From NCBI GenBank assembly GCA_024400275.1, contig JAKSMY010000026.1:1-26214 (forward strand): DNA of 26,214 bases, read 5' to 3'. The stretch's first letter is position 1. Each line of letters begins with the position of its first letter. The notes beneath the pieces were generated by a model. That model did no database searches, was not told the origin of the DNA, and was given only the letters and a program-made list of their open reading frames with translations. A program made the position numbers and the translations under genes. Of the stretch, positions 1-8,800 are shown in pieces. The DNA is from Paludibacteraceae bacterium. Lineage in GTDB: Bacteria > Bacteroidota > Bacteroidia > Bacteroidales > Paludibacteraceae.

Positions 1-25
1 TTTCCAATGTTTGTTGTAGTTCCAT
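1..25 (-). CDS. Possible start of murC (UDP-N-acetylmuramate--L-alanine ligase), truncated by window edge
   Basis: An ATG at 25-23 opens a frame reading MELQQTLE that runs off the left edge. Only eight codons are visible, so the sequence cannot identify the product. The guess of murC rests on gene order: in Bacteroidales dcw clusters murC normally follows murG on the same strand. The 84 bases between murG and this ATG are A/T-rich and contain a TAnnTTTG box next to the murG stop. The true start could also lie further left. Confidence 0.35.
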
Positions 26-101
26 AATGCAGTAAATTTAATGTTGTAATTGAAAATCGACTGCAAATTACTATTTTTTTGATATATTCAAATTCCGCCT
101 A

Positions 102-109
102 CAAAGGTA
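102..109 (-). promoter_or_regulatory. Promoter -7 box TACCTTTG directly after the murG stop
   Basis: On the minus strand TACCTTTG follows the murG TAG without a gap and matches the Bacteroidetes -7 consensus TAnnTTTG. No TTTG/TTG is found at the expected -33 distance (about 130-133 reads GTCA), so this is at best a half-match. If active it would drive the gene beginning near position 25 (murC?) separately from murG. Confidence 0.4.
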
Positions 110-1291
110 CTATCTGCGTGCGAGGGCGATGACCTCTTTGGCAATGCGGGTGGCAGAGTCGGTCTGTGCTAACAGGTGAACATTATGGCTGAGCGTGGCG
201 AGACGTTTGTCGTCGTGGATAAGGGTTAATGCCGTGTCAATGAGGGCGTTAAGGGAGACTTGTCGAGACGCGTCTGCGGATTGAGTATTGACGGGTTGGG
301 TGGCATCGGCATCTTTGACCAAGACGGCAGCGTCTTTATTGACCAATGCCATCGCGTTGTGGGTCTGATGATCCTCCGCTACATTGGGGGAAGGAACAAG
401 AATGGCAGGTTTGCCGAGAAGGCAAATCTCGGATATGGAAGAAGCTCCGGCGCGTGATATGACCAAATCGGCTTGCGCGTAACGGTCAGGCATATCCGAC
501 AAGAAAGCCAAACACGTAATCCAATCGGCACGGCGGGTTGCTGTATCGGCAGATTTTTCTGTGTTTTTGTGCCTTGCTGAGATGTTGAACAGATGTGCGT
601 TCTGTTTGTCCACCGCTTTTTGGCATTGTTCGTAGTAGGTTTTACCCGTTTGCCAAACGACATCTATGTCAGAAGCGGCGAGTGCAGGTAGTCCCGCCTT
701 AACGGCTTCGTTGATGGTTTTGGCTCCTAAACTACCACCGATAATGAGCAGGGTCTTTCGTCTGGTCTCTTCACGATGTCCATTCATCAGATTTTGGCGA
801 ATAGGGTTGCCGGTAAGAATAATCTTGTCCTTGGGGAAGAAACGTTCCATCCCTTCATAAGCAACACATATTTTAGACGCTACATCTTTGAGCAGTTTAT
901 TGGTGACACCGGCAAATCCGTTTTGCTCTTGCAGAAGAATAGGAATACCCATTTTGGCAGCCACTTTCATGGCAGCACCACTGGCATATCCGCCTACGCC
1001 AACTCCTACGTTGGGTTGGAAATCACTGATGATTTTCTTTGCCATTCGCATAGAACGAAACAAATCCCACAGAACGCTGATGTTCTTCCAAGGTTTTGTA
1101 CGATTGAATCCCCGTACGGGAAGACCGACAATCTTATAGCCTGCTTGTGGAACACGTTCCATTTCCATCCGTCCCAAAGCACCGACAAACAATATGTCGG
1201 CTTCCGGGTCAAGTTCTTTTAAGGCATTGGCAATACTGACGGCGGGGAAGATATGTCCTCCTGTTCCGCCTCCGGAAATAAGGTATTTCAT
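110..1291 (-). CDS. murG: MurG, undecaprenyl-PP-MurNAc-pentapeptide GlcNAc transferase
   Basis: Peripheral inner-membrane GT-B glycosyltransferase that adds GlcNAc from UDP-GlcNAc to lipid I, giving lipid II. Visible family signatures: N-terminal glycine loop GGTGGH at residues 8-13, GVGGYASG, QEQNGFAG, GNPIR, a second glycine loop GGSLGA (usually GGSQGA), and the donor-site stretch SRAGASSISEICLLGKP with the downstream EDHQTHNA. At 393 residues it is longer than the roughly 355-370 usual, because of two polar insertions: one around SADTATRR between the second glycine loop and the donor site, one around TQSADASRQ near the C-terminus. The ATG overlaps the ftsW stop by 4 nt (ATGA), pointing to translational coupling. 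Identification is secure. Confidence 0.97.
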   Translation of the reverse strand: MKYLISGGGTGGHIFPAVSIANALKELDPEADILFVGALGRMEMERVPQAGYKIVGLPVRGFNRTKPWKNISVLWDLFRSMRMAKKIISDFQPNVGVGVGGYASGAAMKVAAKMGIPILLQEQNGFAGVTNKLLKDVASKICVAYEGMERFFPKDKIILTGNPIRQNLMNGHREETRRKTLLIIGGSLGAKTINEAVKAGLPALAASDIDVVWQTGKTYYEQCQKAVDKQNAHLFNISARHKNTEKSADTATRRADWITCLAFLSDMPDRYAQADLVISRAGASSISEICLLGKPAILVPSPNVAEDHQTHNAMALVNKDAAVLVKDADATQPVNTQSADASRQVSLNALIDTALTLIHDDKRLATLSHNVHLLAQTDSATRIAKEVIALARR

Positions 1292-2562
1292 AATGTATCG
1301 TTAATAGAAGTTAAATCAATAGTAGGTGCTTCTTCACGGCTGGCGCGTGCGCTTGCTGTTATTTTAGCTTTCATCTCGTTTTGCTCTCGTGCCACACACA
1401 TCATAACCCCAAAATAGAGACTGGTAATGATGGTGGTGGTGCCTCCTGTACAAATCATAGGAAGCGGTTGTCCTGTAACAGGTCCCAATCCCACTGCCAC
1501 TGCCATAGAAACAAACGCCTGACAGGTAATCATCAGTGCCAGTCCCATCGTCATCAGCATAGGCCCGTAATTCTCATATTTGCTGCTGGCATAGCAAGCC
1601 CGAAACAGAATGGCCAAGTAAATAAAAATCAAAATACCTGCTCCCACCAAACCTGTTTCTTCTACGATGATGGCAAAGATATAGTCGGCATACGCTAAAG
1701 GAAGAATATCCCGTTCACGACTATTACCTGGTCCGACACCGAAAGGTGTTTTCCCCCCTCGCATAACGGCAACTTTGGCGATGGAACGTTGATAGTTATC
1801 GTCCGTTAATTTGAACTCAGCAGCCGGTTGGTTGAACTCGGCAATCATATCATCAATACGGCCTACTTGAGTGATGGCTCTGTCAAAAGGTTTGGGCAGC
1901 GTATTGCCGGGATTGATAAAAGCATACTTGACAATGACATAAAAGAGCACAGCAAACAGGATAGCCGACCCTGCCGTGATGGTCAGATATTTCCACGGTA
2001 TACGTGCAAGAATCCACAAGAGAAACACTATGCCTGCCAACAGAATGGCTGTGGACATATTGCCTGTCATAATGGGGAAACACGTGACTGCCGTTAATCC
2101 CAAAGTCCAGAAGAAACGCTTTTTGACATCTTCATCGTTTTGAATGCGTGCCAATTGGTCTGCTACCACAATAATCAGCCCTAATTTAGTCAGTTCAGAA
2201 GGCTGGAACTGTAGTCCAAACAGATTGATCCAGCGTCCGGCACCGTTGATGGTAACCACCAATCCGTTCCCAGGAATGAGCATAATGAGTAAACAAAGAA
2301 AAGACAGCCCCCAGATGGCATATCCTCCGATTCGAACCATCCATGTGGGAAGTAACTGCACGATATAGGCACACCCCACACCGAGTGCGATGAATAATAT
2401 CTGCTGCAAGATGGGACTTAATGCGCTGCTCTCGGCTTTGTATGCCAATGTGCTTCCGGCACTAAAAAGAGAGATAATAGCCACAACAATAAGTGTGATA
2501 AATAGAACCCAGAAGGGCTTGTCTATGTATTGTCGTGAACCAATCCAAGGAGGCGTTTTCAT
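1288..2562 (-). CDS. ftsW: FtsW, SEDS-family septal peptidoglycan polymerase
   Basis: Polytopic inner-membrane SEDS glycosyltransferase that polymerises lipid II at the septum together with the class B PBP FtsI. It shows about ten hydrophobic segments and SEDS signatures: GRWINLFGLQFQPSELTK in the first half, the loop GGKTPFGVGPGNSRERD, the stretch LPLAYADYIFAIIVEETGL, and GPVTGQPLPMICTGGTT near the end. I chose the ATG at 2562 (MKTPPWIG, 424 residues); an upstream in-frame TTG at 2571 would add three residues. The gene begins 24 nt after the murD stop, one of the few non-overlapping junctions in the cluster, and its 3' end overlaps murG by 4 nt. RodA is the alternative SEDS member, but the dcw context favours FtsW. 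Confidence 0.95.
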   Translation of the reverse strand: MKTPPWIGSRQYIDKPFWVLFITLIVVAIISLFSAGSTLAYKAESSALSPILQQILFIALGVGCAYIVQLLPTWMVRIGGYAIWGLSFLCLLIMLIPGNGLVVTINGAGRWINLFGLQFQPSELTKLGLIIVVADQLARIQNDEDVKKRFFWTLGLTAVTCFPIMTGNMSTAILLAGIVFLLWILARIPWKYLTITAGSAILFAVLFYVIVKYAFINPGNTLPKPFDRAITQVGRIDDMIAEFNQPAAEFKLTDDNYQRSIAKVAVMRGGKTPFGVGPGNSRERDILPLAYADYIFAIIVEETGLVGAGILIFIYLAILFRACYASSKYENYGPMLMTMGLALMITCQAFVSMAVAVGLGPVTGQPLPMICTGGTTTIITSLYFGVMMCVAREQNEMKAKITASARASREEAPTIDLTSINDTL

Positions 2563-2568
2563 AATGGT

Positions 2569-2576
2569 CAAAGTTA
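2569..2576 (-). promoter_or_regulatory. Candidate internal -7 box TAACTTTG between murD and ftsW
   Basis: TAACTTTG on the minus strand matches TAnnTTTG and ends 6 nt before the ftsW ATG, so a transcript from it would be nearly leaderless. There is no TTG at the expected -33 position (2597-2600 reads TACG). It may be chance; it is noted because the murD-ftsW junction is one of only two real gaps in the cluster. Confidence 0.3.
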
Positions 2577-2586
2577 GTAGTGGGTG

Positions 2587-3921
2587 TTATAAGGCACGTA
2601 CGGCTGCCATGAATTGATTTCCCCGATCCTCGTAACTGTTGAATAAATCGAAACTGGCGCAGCAGGGAGAAAGTAACACTGTGTCTCCGTCCGTTGCTGC
2701 TTCGTAACAGGCCTGAACGGCATCGTGCAAATTGTTGGTGTCAATGATATTGAGTCCAAAAGAGTCGAAATGCTCGTGCAGTTTCTCGTTATGCAACCCC
2801 ATGAAAACGAGGGTGTGGCATTTCTGTCGTACCAAGTCGTCTATTTCGGAATAGTCGTTCCCTTTGTCTTTTCCACCTAAAATAAGCACTGTGGGTGTGG
2901 TCATGCTCTCAAGGGCATACCAGCACGAATTGACGTTGGTGGCTTTGCTGTCGTTGATATAACGCACCCCTCGAATGGTTGCCACGTATTGGAGGCGGTG
3001 GTCCACTCCTGCAAACCGGGTCAGACTTTCTCGAATGACATCGTTTTTGATATGCAGGATTTGTGCCGCCAAAGATGCTGCCATTGAGTTGAGTTGATTG
3101 TGCTTCCCGCGCAAAGATAGTTCGTCCAAACCGATTGTTAGAGGCTCAATGTTTTCTTGCGCGGCTACGATTAGATGTTTGCCGTCCGTATAGGCTACAT
3201 TATGCGTGTTTGCCCCAAATGGATAGAGGGTGGCTTTCGGCTGTATTCGGGCTATCTCACGGTCAATAACGGGGTCTTCCGACCAATAAATAAAAGCCTC
3301 TTTGGGCGTTTGGTTTTGTGTGATACGGAACTTGGCATTGATGTAGTTTTGGAACTGAAAATCATAGCGATCCAGATGGTCCGGCGTGATGTTGAGCAGA
3401 ATGGCAATGTCCGCCTTGAAATCATACATATTGTCCAATTGGAACGAACTGAGTTCAATAACATAGTAGTCATGCTCTTCGTGTGCCACCTGCAGAGCCA
3501 ATGAATTGCCGATATTACCTGCCAAACCGACATTCAGACCGGCCCGGCAAAGCATGTCGTAGATGAGCGAGGTGGTTGTCGTTTTTCCGTTTGACCCGGT
3601 TATGCAGATCATTTTTGCGTTGGTATATCGTGCCGCAAATTCAATCTCGGATATAACGGGTATATGTTTTTCAGCCAGTTGCTTAATTAGGGGTGCATTG
3701 AGGGGGATTCCGGGTGATTTGATGACTTCGTCTGCATTAAGAATAAGCGATGGTGTATGCTGTCCACTCTCGAACGGGATGTGATGTTCGTTGAGAAGGG
3801 CTTGGTATTCCGGCTTAATAGTCCCCATGTCAGAGACAAAAACCTCGAAATTTTTCTTTTGAGCGAGAATGGCAGCTCCTGCTCCACTTTCTCCGGCTCC
3901 TAAAATAACTATACGTTTCAT
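2587..3921 (-). CDS. murD: MurD, UDP-MurNAc-L-Ala--D-glutamate ligase
   Basis: Cytoplasmic ATP-dependent Mur ligase that adds D-Glu to UDP-MurNAc-L-Ala. It has the three-domain Mur pattern: N-terminal dinucleotide-fold start MKRIVILGAGESGAGAA, ATP-binding loop TGSNGKTTTT at residues 108-117, the central motifs ELSSFQLD and NITPDHLDRY, and the C-terminal HRLQ, DSKATN, GGKDKGNDY and LSPCCASFD(L)F stretches characteristic of MurD. The frame is open for 39 more residues upstream, but the ATG at 3921 gives the canonical N-terminus (444 residues, normal length) and overlaps the mraY stop as ATGA. The upstream extension lies inside mraY and is not part of the protein. Confidence 0.97.
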   Translation of the reverse strand: MKRIVILGAGESGAGAAILAQKKNFEVFVSDMGTIKPEYQALLNEHHIPFESGQHTPSLILNADEVIKSPGIPLNAPLIKQLAEKHIPVISEIEFAARYTNAKMICITGSNGKTTTTSLIYDMLCRAGLNVGLAGNIGNSLALQVAHEEHDYYVIELSSFQLDNMYDFKADIAILLNITPDHLDRYDFQFQNYINAKFRITQNQTPKEAFIYWSEDPVIDREIARIQPKATLYPFGANTHNVAYTDGKHLIVAAQENIEPLTIGLDELSLRGKHNQLNSMAASLAAQILHIKNDVIRESLTRFAGVDHRLQYVATIRGVRYINDSKATNVNSCWYALESMTTPTVLILGGKDKGNDYSEIDDLVRQKCHTLVFMGLHNEKLHEHFDSFGLNIIDTNNLHDAVQACYEAATDGDTVLLSPCCASFDLFNSYEDRGNQFMAAVRAL

Positions 3922-5189
3922 CGAATCTTCAATGTTAAAATGGTGATAGCCGCCAAAATGAGTGTGACAATACAAAAACGCAAAACTATTTTTACTTCGT
4001 GGTGCAGTTCTTTGCTGCCTTTGAAGAAGATACTGCATGTAGGGTCATTGGTCAGCACCTGTTCTACAGATGTCCTAAAATGGTCGTGAAAGGGCGTTCT
4101 TTTCCAGATTCGGCAATGAAGTCCTTTCTTTTTCATTATCTTATACACCTGTGTCTGAATGATAACGCTGACACTTTCCATCAGGAAGACACCGCATAGA
4201 ATGGGTAAAAGCAATTCTTTATGGATAATAATGGCGCAAACACCGATGATTCCCCCGATGGTAAGGCTTCCGGTGTCTCCCATAAATATCTGTGCAGGAA
4301 AACCATTCCACCATAAAAAGCCGATTAACGCTCCGACAAAAGCACTCAAGAAAACCACTAATTCTTCGGAGCCGGGGATATACATCACATCGAAATAGTC
4401 GGCAAATACGACGTTGCCACTGACGTAAGCGAGAATGATAAGTGCGGCACCGATAATTGCCGAATTGCCGGCACACATACCGTCCATACCATCGTTTAGG
4501 TTAGCACCGTTGCTGACGGCAGCCACTACCAAAATAGTCAGAATAACGAAGAAAATCCAGCCGGCACGATACATATTGTCTTTGTCTAAAAAACGGAACA
4601 TATCGGCGTAGTTGCAGTTATGCTCTTTGACAAAGGGAATGGTGGTTCTCGTTGACTTAACTTCAGGTGATTTGTGTACGATGGTGATATTGTTCTCAAT
4701 GTGCGTGTGTACCGTTTCGTTCATTACGGTGACCGGGCTGTAACGTAGGGTCAGTCCTACGATAAGTCCCAGTAAAACCTGTCCACCAATCTTAACCCAG
4801 CCATTCAATCCGTCCTTGTTGTGACGGAATGTCTTGATGTAGTCGTCAGCAAAGCCCAGACAACCGAGAATAAGCGTGGTGATGAGCATCAGCAGCATAT
4901 AAACATTGCTGAGGCGACCAACCAAAAGACAAGGAAGAAAAATACTGACGATAATGACGATACCTCCCATTGTGGGAACACCTTTTTTGGCCACATTGAA
5001 GGGGTCTAACTTTTCGTCCCGTTGCGTCTCGGAGATATGCCTGCGTTTGAGTAAATTGATAAAATAACGTCCGAAACAAATACTGACGAGCAATGCCAAC
5101 ACGTTGGCGACGATGGCGCGCACGGAGATATAGGTCATCAGTCGTGAGCCTGGAAAATCACTTAATTGAGAAAATAATTGGTATAGCAT
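3918..5189 (-). CDS. mraY: MraY, phospho-MurNAc-pentapeptide translocase
   Basis: Integral membrane enzyme transferring phospho-MurNAc-pentapeptide to undecaprenyl phosphate, producing lipid I. Family signatures are all present: KKGVPTMGG, the catalytic FADDYIK, LNDGMDGMCAGNSA, FMGDTGSL and the C-terminal FHDHF. A polar stretch of about 60 residues between the early and central membrane segments (around THIENNITIVHKSPEV) makes the protein 423 residues, against about 360 in E. coli; a similarly long form is, as I recall, usual in Bacteroidales. The ATG lies 1 nt after the murE stop and the stop overlaps the murD start by 4 nt. No murF lies between murE and mraY, unlike proteobacterial clusters. 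Confidence 0.97.
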   Translation of the reverse strand: MLYQLFSQLSDFPGSRLMTYISVRAIVANVLALLVSICFGRYFINLLKRRHISETQRDEKLDPFNVAKKGVPTMGGIVIIVSIFLPCLLVGRLSNVYMLLMLITTLILGCLGFADDYIKTFRHNKDGLNGWVKIGGQVLLGLIVGLTLRYSPVTVMNETVHTHIENNITIVHKSPEVKSTRTTIPFVKEHNCNYADMFRFLDKDNMYRAGWIFFVILTILVVAAVSNGANLNDGMDGMCAGNSAIIGAALIILAYVSGNVVFADYFDVMYIPGSEELVVFLSAFVGALIGFLWWNGFPAQIFMGDTGSLTIGGIIGVCAIIIHKELLLPILCGVFLMESVSVIIQTQVYKIMKKKGLHCRIWKRTPFHDHFRTSVEQVLTNDPTCSIFFKGSKELHHEVKIVLRFCIVTLILAAITILTLKIR

Positions 5190-5190
5190 A

Positions 5191-6624
5191 TTAACAATAT
5201 TTACGTACTATTTCGTGGTCATCAAAGTGATGTTTGACACCCTTGATAATCTGATAATCTTCGTGTCCTTTTCCTGCTACCAAGATCACATCGCCTTTTT
5301 GGGCAAGTGTACATGCCGTTTGAATAGCAGCAGCACGGTCCTCAATGATAAGTGTTTGGGTCAGTTCGTCTTCGGTAAGTCCTGCTGCCATATCGTGCAG
5401 AATATCAGCAGGTTCCTCGTCTCGGGGGTTGTCACTGGTGAGAATCAGTTGATCGCTTCCATGTTTGGCTATCTGTGCCATAATAGGACGTTTGCCTTTG
5501 TCACGATTGCCGCCACAACCGACTACGGTGATGAGTTTGCCTTTACGAATCTCGTTGATGGTTTGTATCACATTGTCCACGGCATCGGGTGTGTGGGCAT
5601 AGTCCACAATAGCCGTCCACCCTTTTTCGCTATGAATAGTTTCGAAACGCCCATTGACTGCCGTGAGGGTAGATAGCACACGCAACACGTCCATCTTATC
5701 GAATCCCAAGCAGACGGCGGCACCATAAATAGCAAGGATATTGCTTGTGTTGAATCGCCCGACTAACGGAACAAACACTTCGCTGTTGTTGATGTTGAGC
5801 AACATGCCGTCAAATCCTTCCTCTAAGATAGAGGCCTTGTAGTCCGCCAAGGTACGAGTGGAGTAGGTATAGACATTGGCTTGGGTGTTTTGGGTCATGA
5901 CTAAGCCATTTTTGTCGTCTCGATTGGTGATAGCAAAAGTATCCTTGGACAGATTGTCAAAAAGACGTTTCTTTGTATCGCGGTAGTTGTCGAAGGTTTT
6001 GTGATAGTCTAAATGGTCACGTGTCAGATTGGTAAAGAGGGCACCGTTGAATTGTAATCCGGCAATGCGCTCCTGTGCAATGGAATGACTGCTAACCTCC
6101 ATAAAAGCATACTCGCATCCGGCATCTACCATTTGCCGTAGTAAATTATTGAGCGTGATAGCGTCCGGCGTGGTATGAGTAGATGGAACAGACTGATTAT
6201 CAATATAATTTACTACGGTAGAGAGTAGGCCGGCTTTCTTACCCATTGCACGTGTTAGTTTATACAATAAGGTGGCGATAGTTGTTTTTCCATTGGTGCC
6301 GGTGACTCCTACCAAGGTCAGATGTTCCGAAGGACACCCGAACCAACGATGTGCCATTTGTCCAAGAATGAAGTCGGTATTGTTTGCCAAAATACAAGTT
6401 ACTCCGTCTCGTTTGTATTCGGGTTTGCTGATAACGATTGCCACTGCCCCTTGTTCAATACAAGTATCAACAAAGGTATGACCATCTGCCGTCGTGCCGA
6501 TTTGAGCAACGAACACATTGCCCGAAACGACTTTTCGGGAGTCAAATTGAATGCCGGTAACCTCGATGTCCGTAGGTCCGAAAACTTGGACCGGCAGGTT
6601 CTCCAATAACGTATTAAGTTTCAT
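5191..6624 (-). CDS. murE: MurE, UDP-MurNAc-tripeptide synthetase, probably meso-diaminopimelate-adding
   Basis: Cytoplasmic Mur ligase adding the third residue of the stem peptide. It has the N-terminal UDP-binding domain, the ATP loop TGTNGKTT at residues 108-115, STHTTPDA, EVSSHSI, the NLTRDHLDYH motif, YAHTPDAV, GCGGNRDKGKR, and the DNPR motif at 398-401. DNPR is the established marker for meso-diaminopimelate specificity rather than lysine, so this organism should have mDAP-type peptidoglycan. The C-terminus carries AGKGHEDYQ. Length (477) is normal. The ATG overlaps the ftsI stop by 4 nt, and mraY begins 1 nt downstream. Confidence 0.97.
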   Translation of the reverse strand: MKLNTLLENLPVQVFGPTDIEVTGIQFDSRKVVSGNVFVAQIGTTADGHTFVDTCIEQGAVAIVISKPEYKRDGVTCILANNTDFILGQMAHRWFGCPSEHLTLVGVTGTNGKTTIATLLYKLTRAMGKKAGLLSTVVNYIDNQSVPSTHTTPDAITLNNLLRQMVDAGCEYAFMEVSSHSIAQERIAGLQFNGALFTNLTRDHLDYHKTFDNYRDTKKRLFDNLSKDTFAITNRDDKNGLVMTQNTQANVYTYSTRTLADYKASILEEGFDGMLLNINNSEVFVPLVGRFNTSNILAIYGAAVCLGFDKMDVLRVLSTLTAVNGRFETIHSEKGWTAIVDYAHTPDAVDNVIQTINEIRKGKLITVVGCGGNRDKGKRPIMAQIAKHGSDQLILTSDNPRDEEPADILHDMAAGLTEDELTQTLIIEDRAAAIQTACTLAQKGDVILVAGKGHEDYQIIKGVKHHFDDHEIVRKYC

Positions 6625-8483
6625 CGTTTAGTAAATATTGTTTGTCCATCTTTTATTTCATATACCCACCCGTATGCCATTGTTCGTTCGGCAATTTGTC
6701 TGACAGCACTTCCACAATCTGCACCTGCGTCATAAGACCAGTTATTCAACTCTGATTTGATGGGGTGCTCTATCATACACAGACACGTGTATTGCGGGTT
6801 CTCCTCCGGAAAGTAACCTACGAACGTCATACGGTGCATATCATTGTGGTACCTCCATTTTCCGTTCTCACCTGGGCGCAATAACTGGGCAGTACCCGTT
6901 TTTCCTGCTATGTGAACCAAATCGCTTTGTGCTTTGCGGCGAATGATGTGTCCGTCCCATTTGAGCACGCTGGCTGTGCCGGGCAGGTCATTATCCCAAA
7001 CTACGTCGTGCAGGGCATTGCGTATGTCACGTAAAGTGGAACTTTTGCAGATAGACGAGTTGAGAGTTTCGGTGCCGTATTCTTTTTGAACAGTTCCTTC
7101 TTTTTCTATTTGACTGACGATATATGGGCGTATCATTTTGCCGTTGTTGGCAATGGCATTGTAAAAAGTGATTATTTGCAGTGGCGATAATTCTACCGAA
7201 TAACCATAAGCCATTTTACTGAGTGTGGCATCGTTGTCGGGTATTTCAATGAGAGGTGGCGTACTGCCGGGTATTTCAGTAGAGAAGTTCTTGGAGATAC
7301 CCATCTTATTCAGCTTTTTTATAAATTTATCGGCTTTGCCGTCATAACTCTTTGTAATCATCTTCGCCAAGGCAATGTTACTGCTAATCGCCAAGGCACT
7401 GCGTGCAGTATAGAACGTGTCGCGAGGATGGGAGTCGGTGTGGTGGAGTGATTGATAATCCCAACCGCTACGGTACACATAGAATGTATCATTGATGTTT
7501 ATTCTCCCATCGTCCAAAGCTGCCATCATAGCAATAGTTTTGAAGGTGGAACCGGGTTCTACGCGCACAACGGCGTGATTCATTACTTCGTAGTATGAAC
7601 CGTCTTTCTGCCTGTCTAAATTGCAAATGGCTTTGATTTGTCCGGTATGCGTTTCCATGAGAATGACGCACCCCCATTCGGCTTGTGCGGTCTGCAATTT
7701 TTCTTCCAGAACAGACTCACAAATATCCATCAAATTGACATCCAAGGTAGTAATAATATCGCAACCGTTTTCGGCCTCTTTAACGGGGACATTCTCTTTA
7801 TGTCCGGCAACACGCTTGTAGGTAGAAATACCCTCTTTGCCATGCAGGAAAGATTCGAGACTCTTTTCCAATCCGGCATTTCCGTTTCCTCCTTCGCCGT
7901 ATATGCTGCCAATCGTTCGGCTTCCCAACCGCCCGAAAGGTTTTTTGCGAATATGTTGTTCCTCAAAATGAACTCCACTTTTGTATAATCCACGGCTGAT
8001 TAGGGGTAGTTGCTGGATTTCTCTTTTTTGCACGTAGCTGACTCGTCCTTTGCATAGACGGATATCTTTATCGCGTATTTTGCTGCTTTTGCTCCGAAAA
8101 GCAGATACCATGCGTTGGCGGTATTCTTGTGGGGTACGGTCACCGACGATTCGGCTTAGCCCGGAGGCAATGGAATCGATATATTTGTAAAAGAGCGTAT
8201 CGCCTCCTAAATGTAGAGCCTCTACCCGGGTATCCATATAGACGGTGTATTGCGGCAGACTACTTGCCAATAAACAGCCGTTGCAATCCATAATGTTGCC
8301 ACGGGTGGGCATAATAGGACGGTTATTGATAATTTGATTGTCGGCAATTTTCTCCCATTTCTCTTTTTCTTCCGGTGCATGTTGCGTGTAGGCAATCTTA
8401 ATCATTACCACAACGAAACCTAACGTAATTAAAAGGAAAATGAAGGCGAATCGAATAATTGTATATTTAAGATTATCTGCCAT
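6621..8483 (-). CDS. ftsI: FtsI/PBP3-type class B penicillin-binding protein (septal transpeptidase)
   Basis: Membrane-anchored DD-transpeptidase cross-linking septal peptidoglycan, partner of FtsW. One N-terminal membrane segment (about residues 9-30) is followed by the PBP dimerisation region (PTRGNIMDCNG near 59-69, then GSIYGEGGNGNAGLE near 192-206) and the transpeptidase domain with all three catalytic motifs: STFK at 312-315 (nucleophile S312), SSN at 367-369, KTG at 528-530. The protein stops at 620 residues, about 20 after the last recognisable transpeptidase segment, with no C-terminal PASTA domain; many Bacteroidales FtsI proteins are, as I recall, nearer 700 residues with such a tail. 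Its ATG overlaps the ftsL-like stop by 1 nt (TAATG). A cysteine-containing MDCNGCLL stretch near 65-72 is unusual. Confidence 0.94.
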   Translation of the reverse strand: MADNLKYTIIRFAFIFLLITLGFVVVMIKIAYTQHAPEEKEKWEKIADNQIINNRPIMPTRGNIMDCNGCLLASSLPQYTVYMDTRVEALHLGGDTLFYKYIDSIASGLSRIVGDRTPQEYRQRMVSAFRSKSSKIRDKDIRLCKGRVSYVQKREIQQLPLISRGLYKSGVHFEEQHIRKKPFGRLGSRTIGSIYGEGGNGNAGLEKSLESFLHGKEGISTYKRVAGHKENVPVKEAENGCDIITTLDVNLMDICESVLEEKLQTAQAEWGCVILMETHTGQIKAICNLDRQKDGSYYEVMNHAVVRVEPGSTFKTIAMMAALDDGRININDTFYVYRSGWDYQSLHHTDSHPRDTFYTARSALAISSNIALAKMITKSYDGKADKFIKKLNKMGISKNFSTEIPGSTPPLIEIPDNDATLSKMAYGYSVELSPLQIITFYNAIANNGKMIRPYIVSQIEKEGTVQKEYGTETLNSSICKSSTLRDIRNALHDVVWDNDLPGTASVLKWDGHIIRRKAQSDLVHIAGKTGTAQLLRPGENGKWRYHNDMHRMTFVGYFPEENPQYTCLCMIEHPIKSELNNWSYDAGADCGSAVRQIAERTMAYGWVYEIKDGQTIFTKR

Positions 8484-8800
8484 TAGCGTAGAAGAATTAC
8501 CGGTTTTTGGTTTTCTTTAAGTTCACTTCCATGTTCTTTCAATTGACGGGACATGGAAGACTGTCTTGTTCGTTCGGTTAATTCGGCCTCGATAGTGAGC
8601 TGCTCAAAATGTTTCCCTTGCAACTCCTTTTGCAGTTTAGTCAGCCGATGTTGCTGTCGTTGTGCCTGAAATCCCATGAATATATATATGAAAATCAGCC
8701 CGCTAATAAGCAGGATAAGACCATATTGTTTCTTAAACCAATCGCGGATAAGGAACTCGCCATTTAGAATTTCTTGTAATGTTATTTTATCTTTACTCAT
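8483..8800 (-). CDS. FtsL-like bitopic cell-division protein
   Basis: Small division protein of 105 residues with the FtsL architecture: a short cytoplasmic N-terminus ending in a basic patch (DWFKKQ), one membrane segment at about 27-44, then a periplasmic, Gln/Glu/Leu-rich stretch (about 46-80) with coiled-coil character. FtsL links the FtsQ/FtsB complex to FtsW-FtsI. Primary sequence conservation in this family is very low, so the assignment rests on size, topology and position between rsmH and ftsI, where Bacteroidetes carry a diverged FtsL-like family. It overlaps rsmH by 4 nt (ATGA) and ftsI by 1 nt. Confidence 0.85.
   Translation of the reverse strand: MSKDKITLQEILNGEFLIRDWFKKQYGLILLISGLIFIYIFMGFQAQRQQHRLTKLQKELQGKHFEQLTIEAELTERTRQSSMSRQLKEHGSELKENQKPVILLR

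Noticed and set aside
3922..4038. 39-residue N-terminal extension of murD
   Set aside because: It lies in the mraY 3' end, has no family counterpart, and the ATG at 3921 gives the canonical N-terminus and an ATGA junction.
5215..5676. Open reading frame of 153 codons on the plus strand
   Set aside because: Antisense to the C-terminal domain of murE, including its DNPR motif; no promoter or family resemblance.
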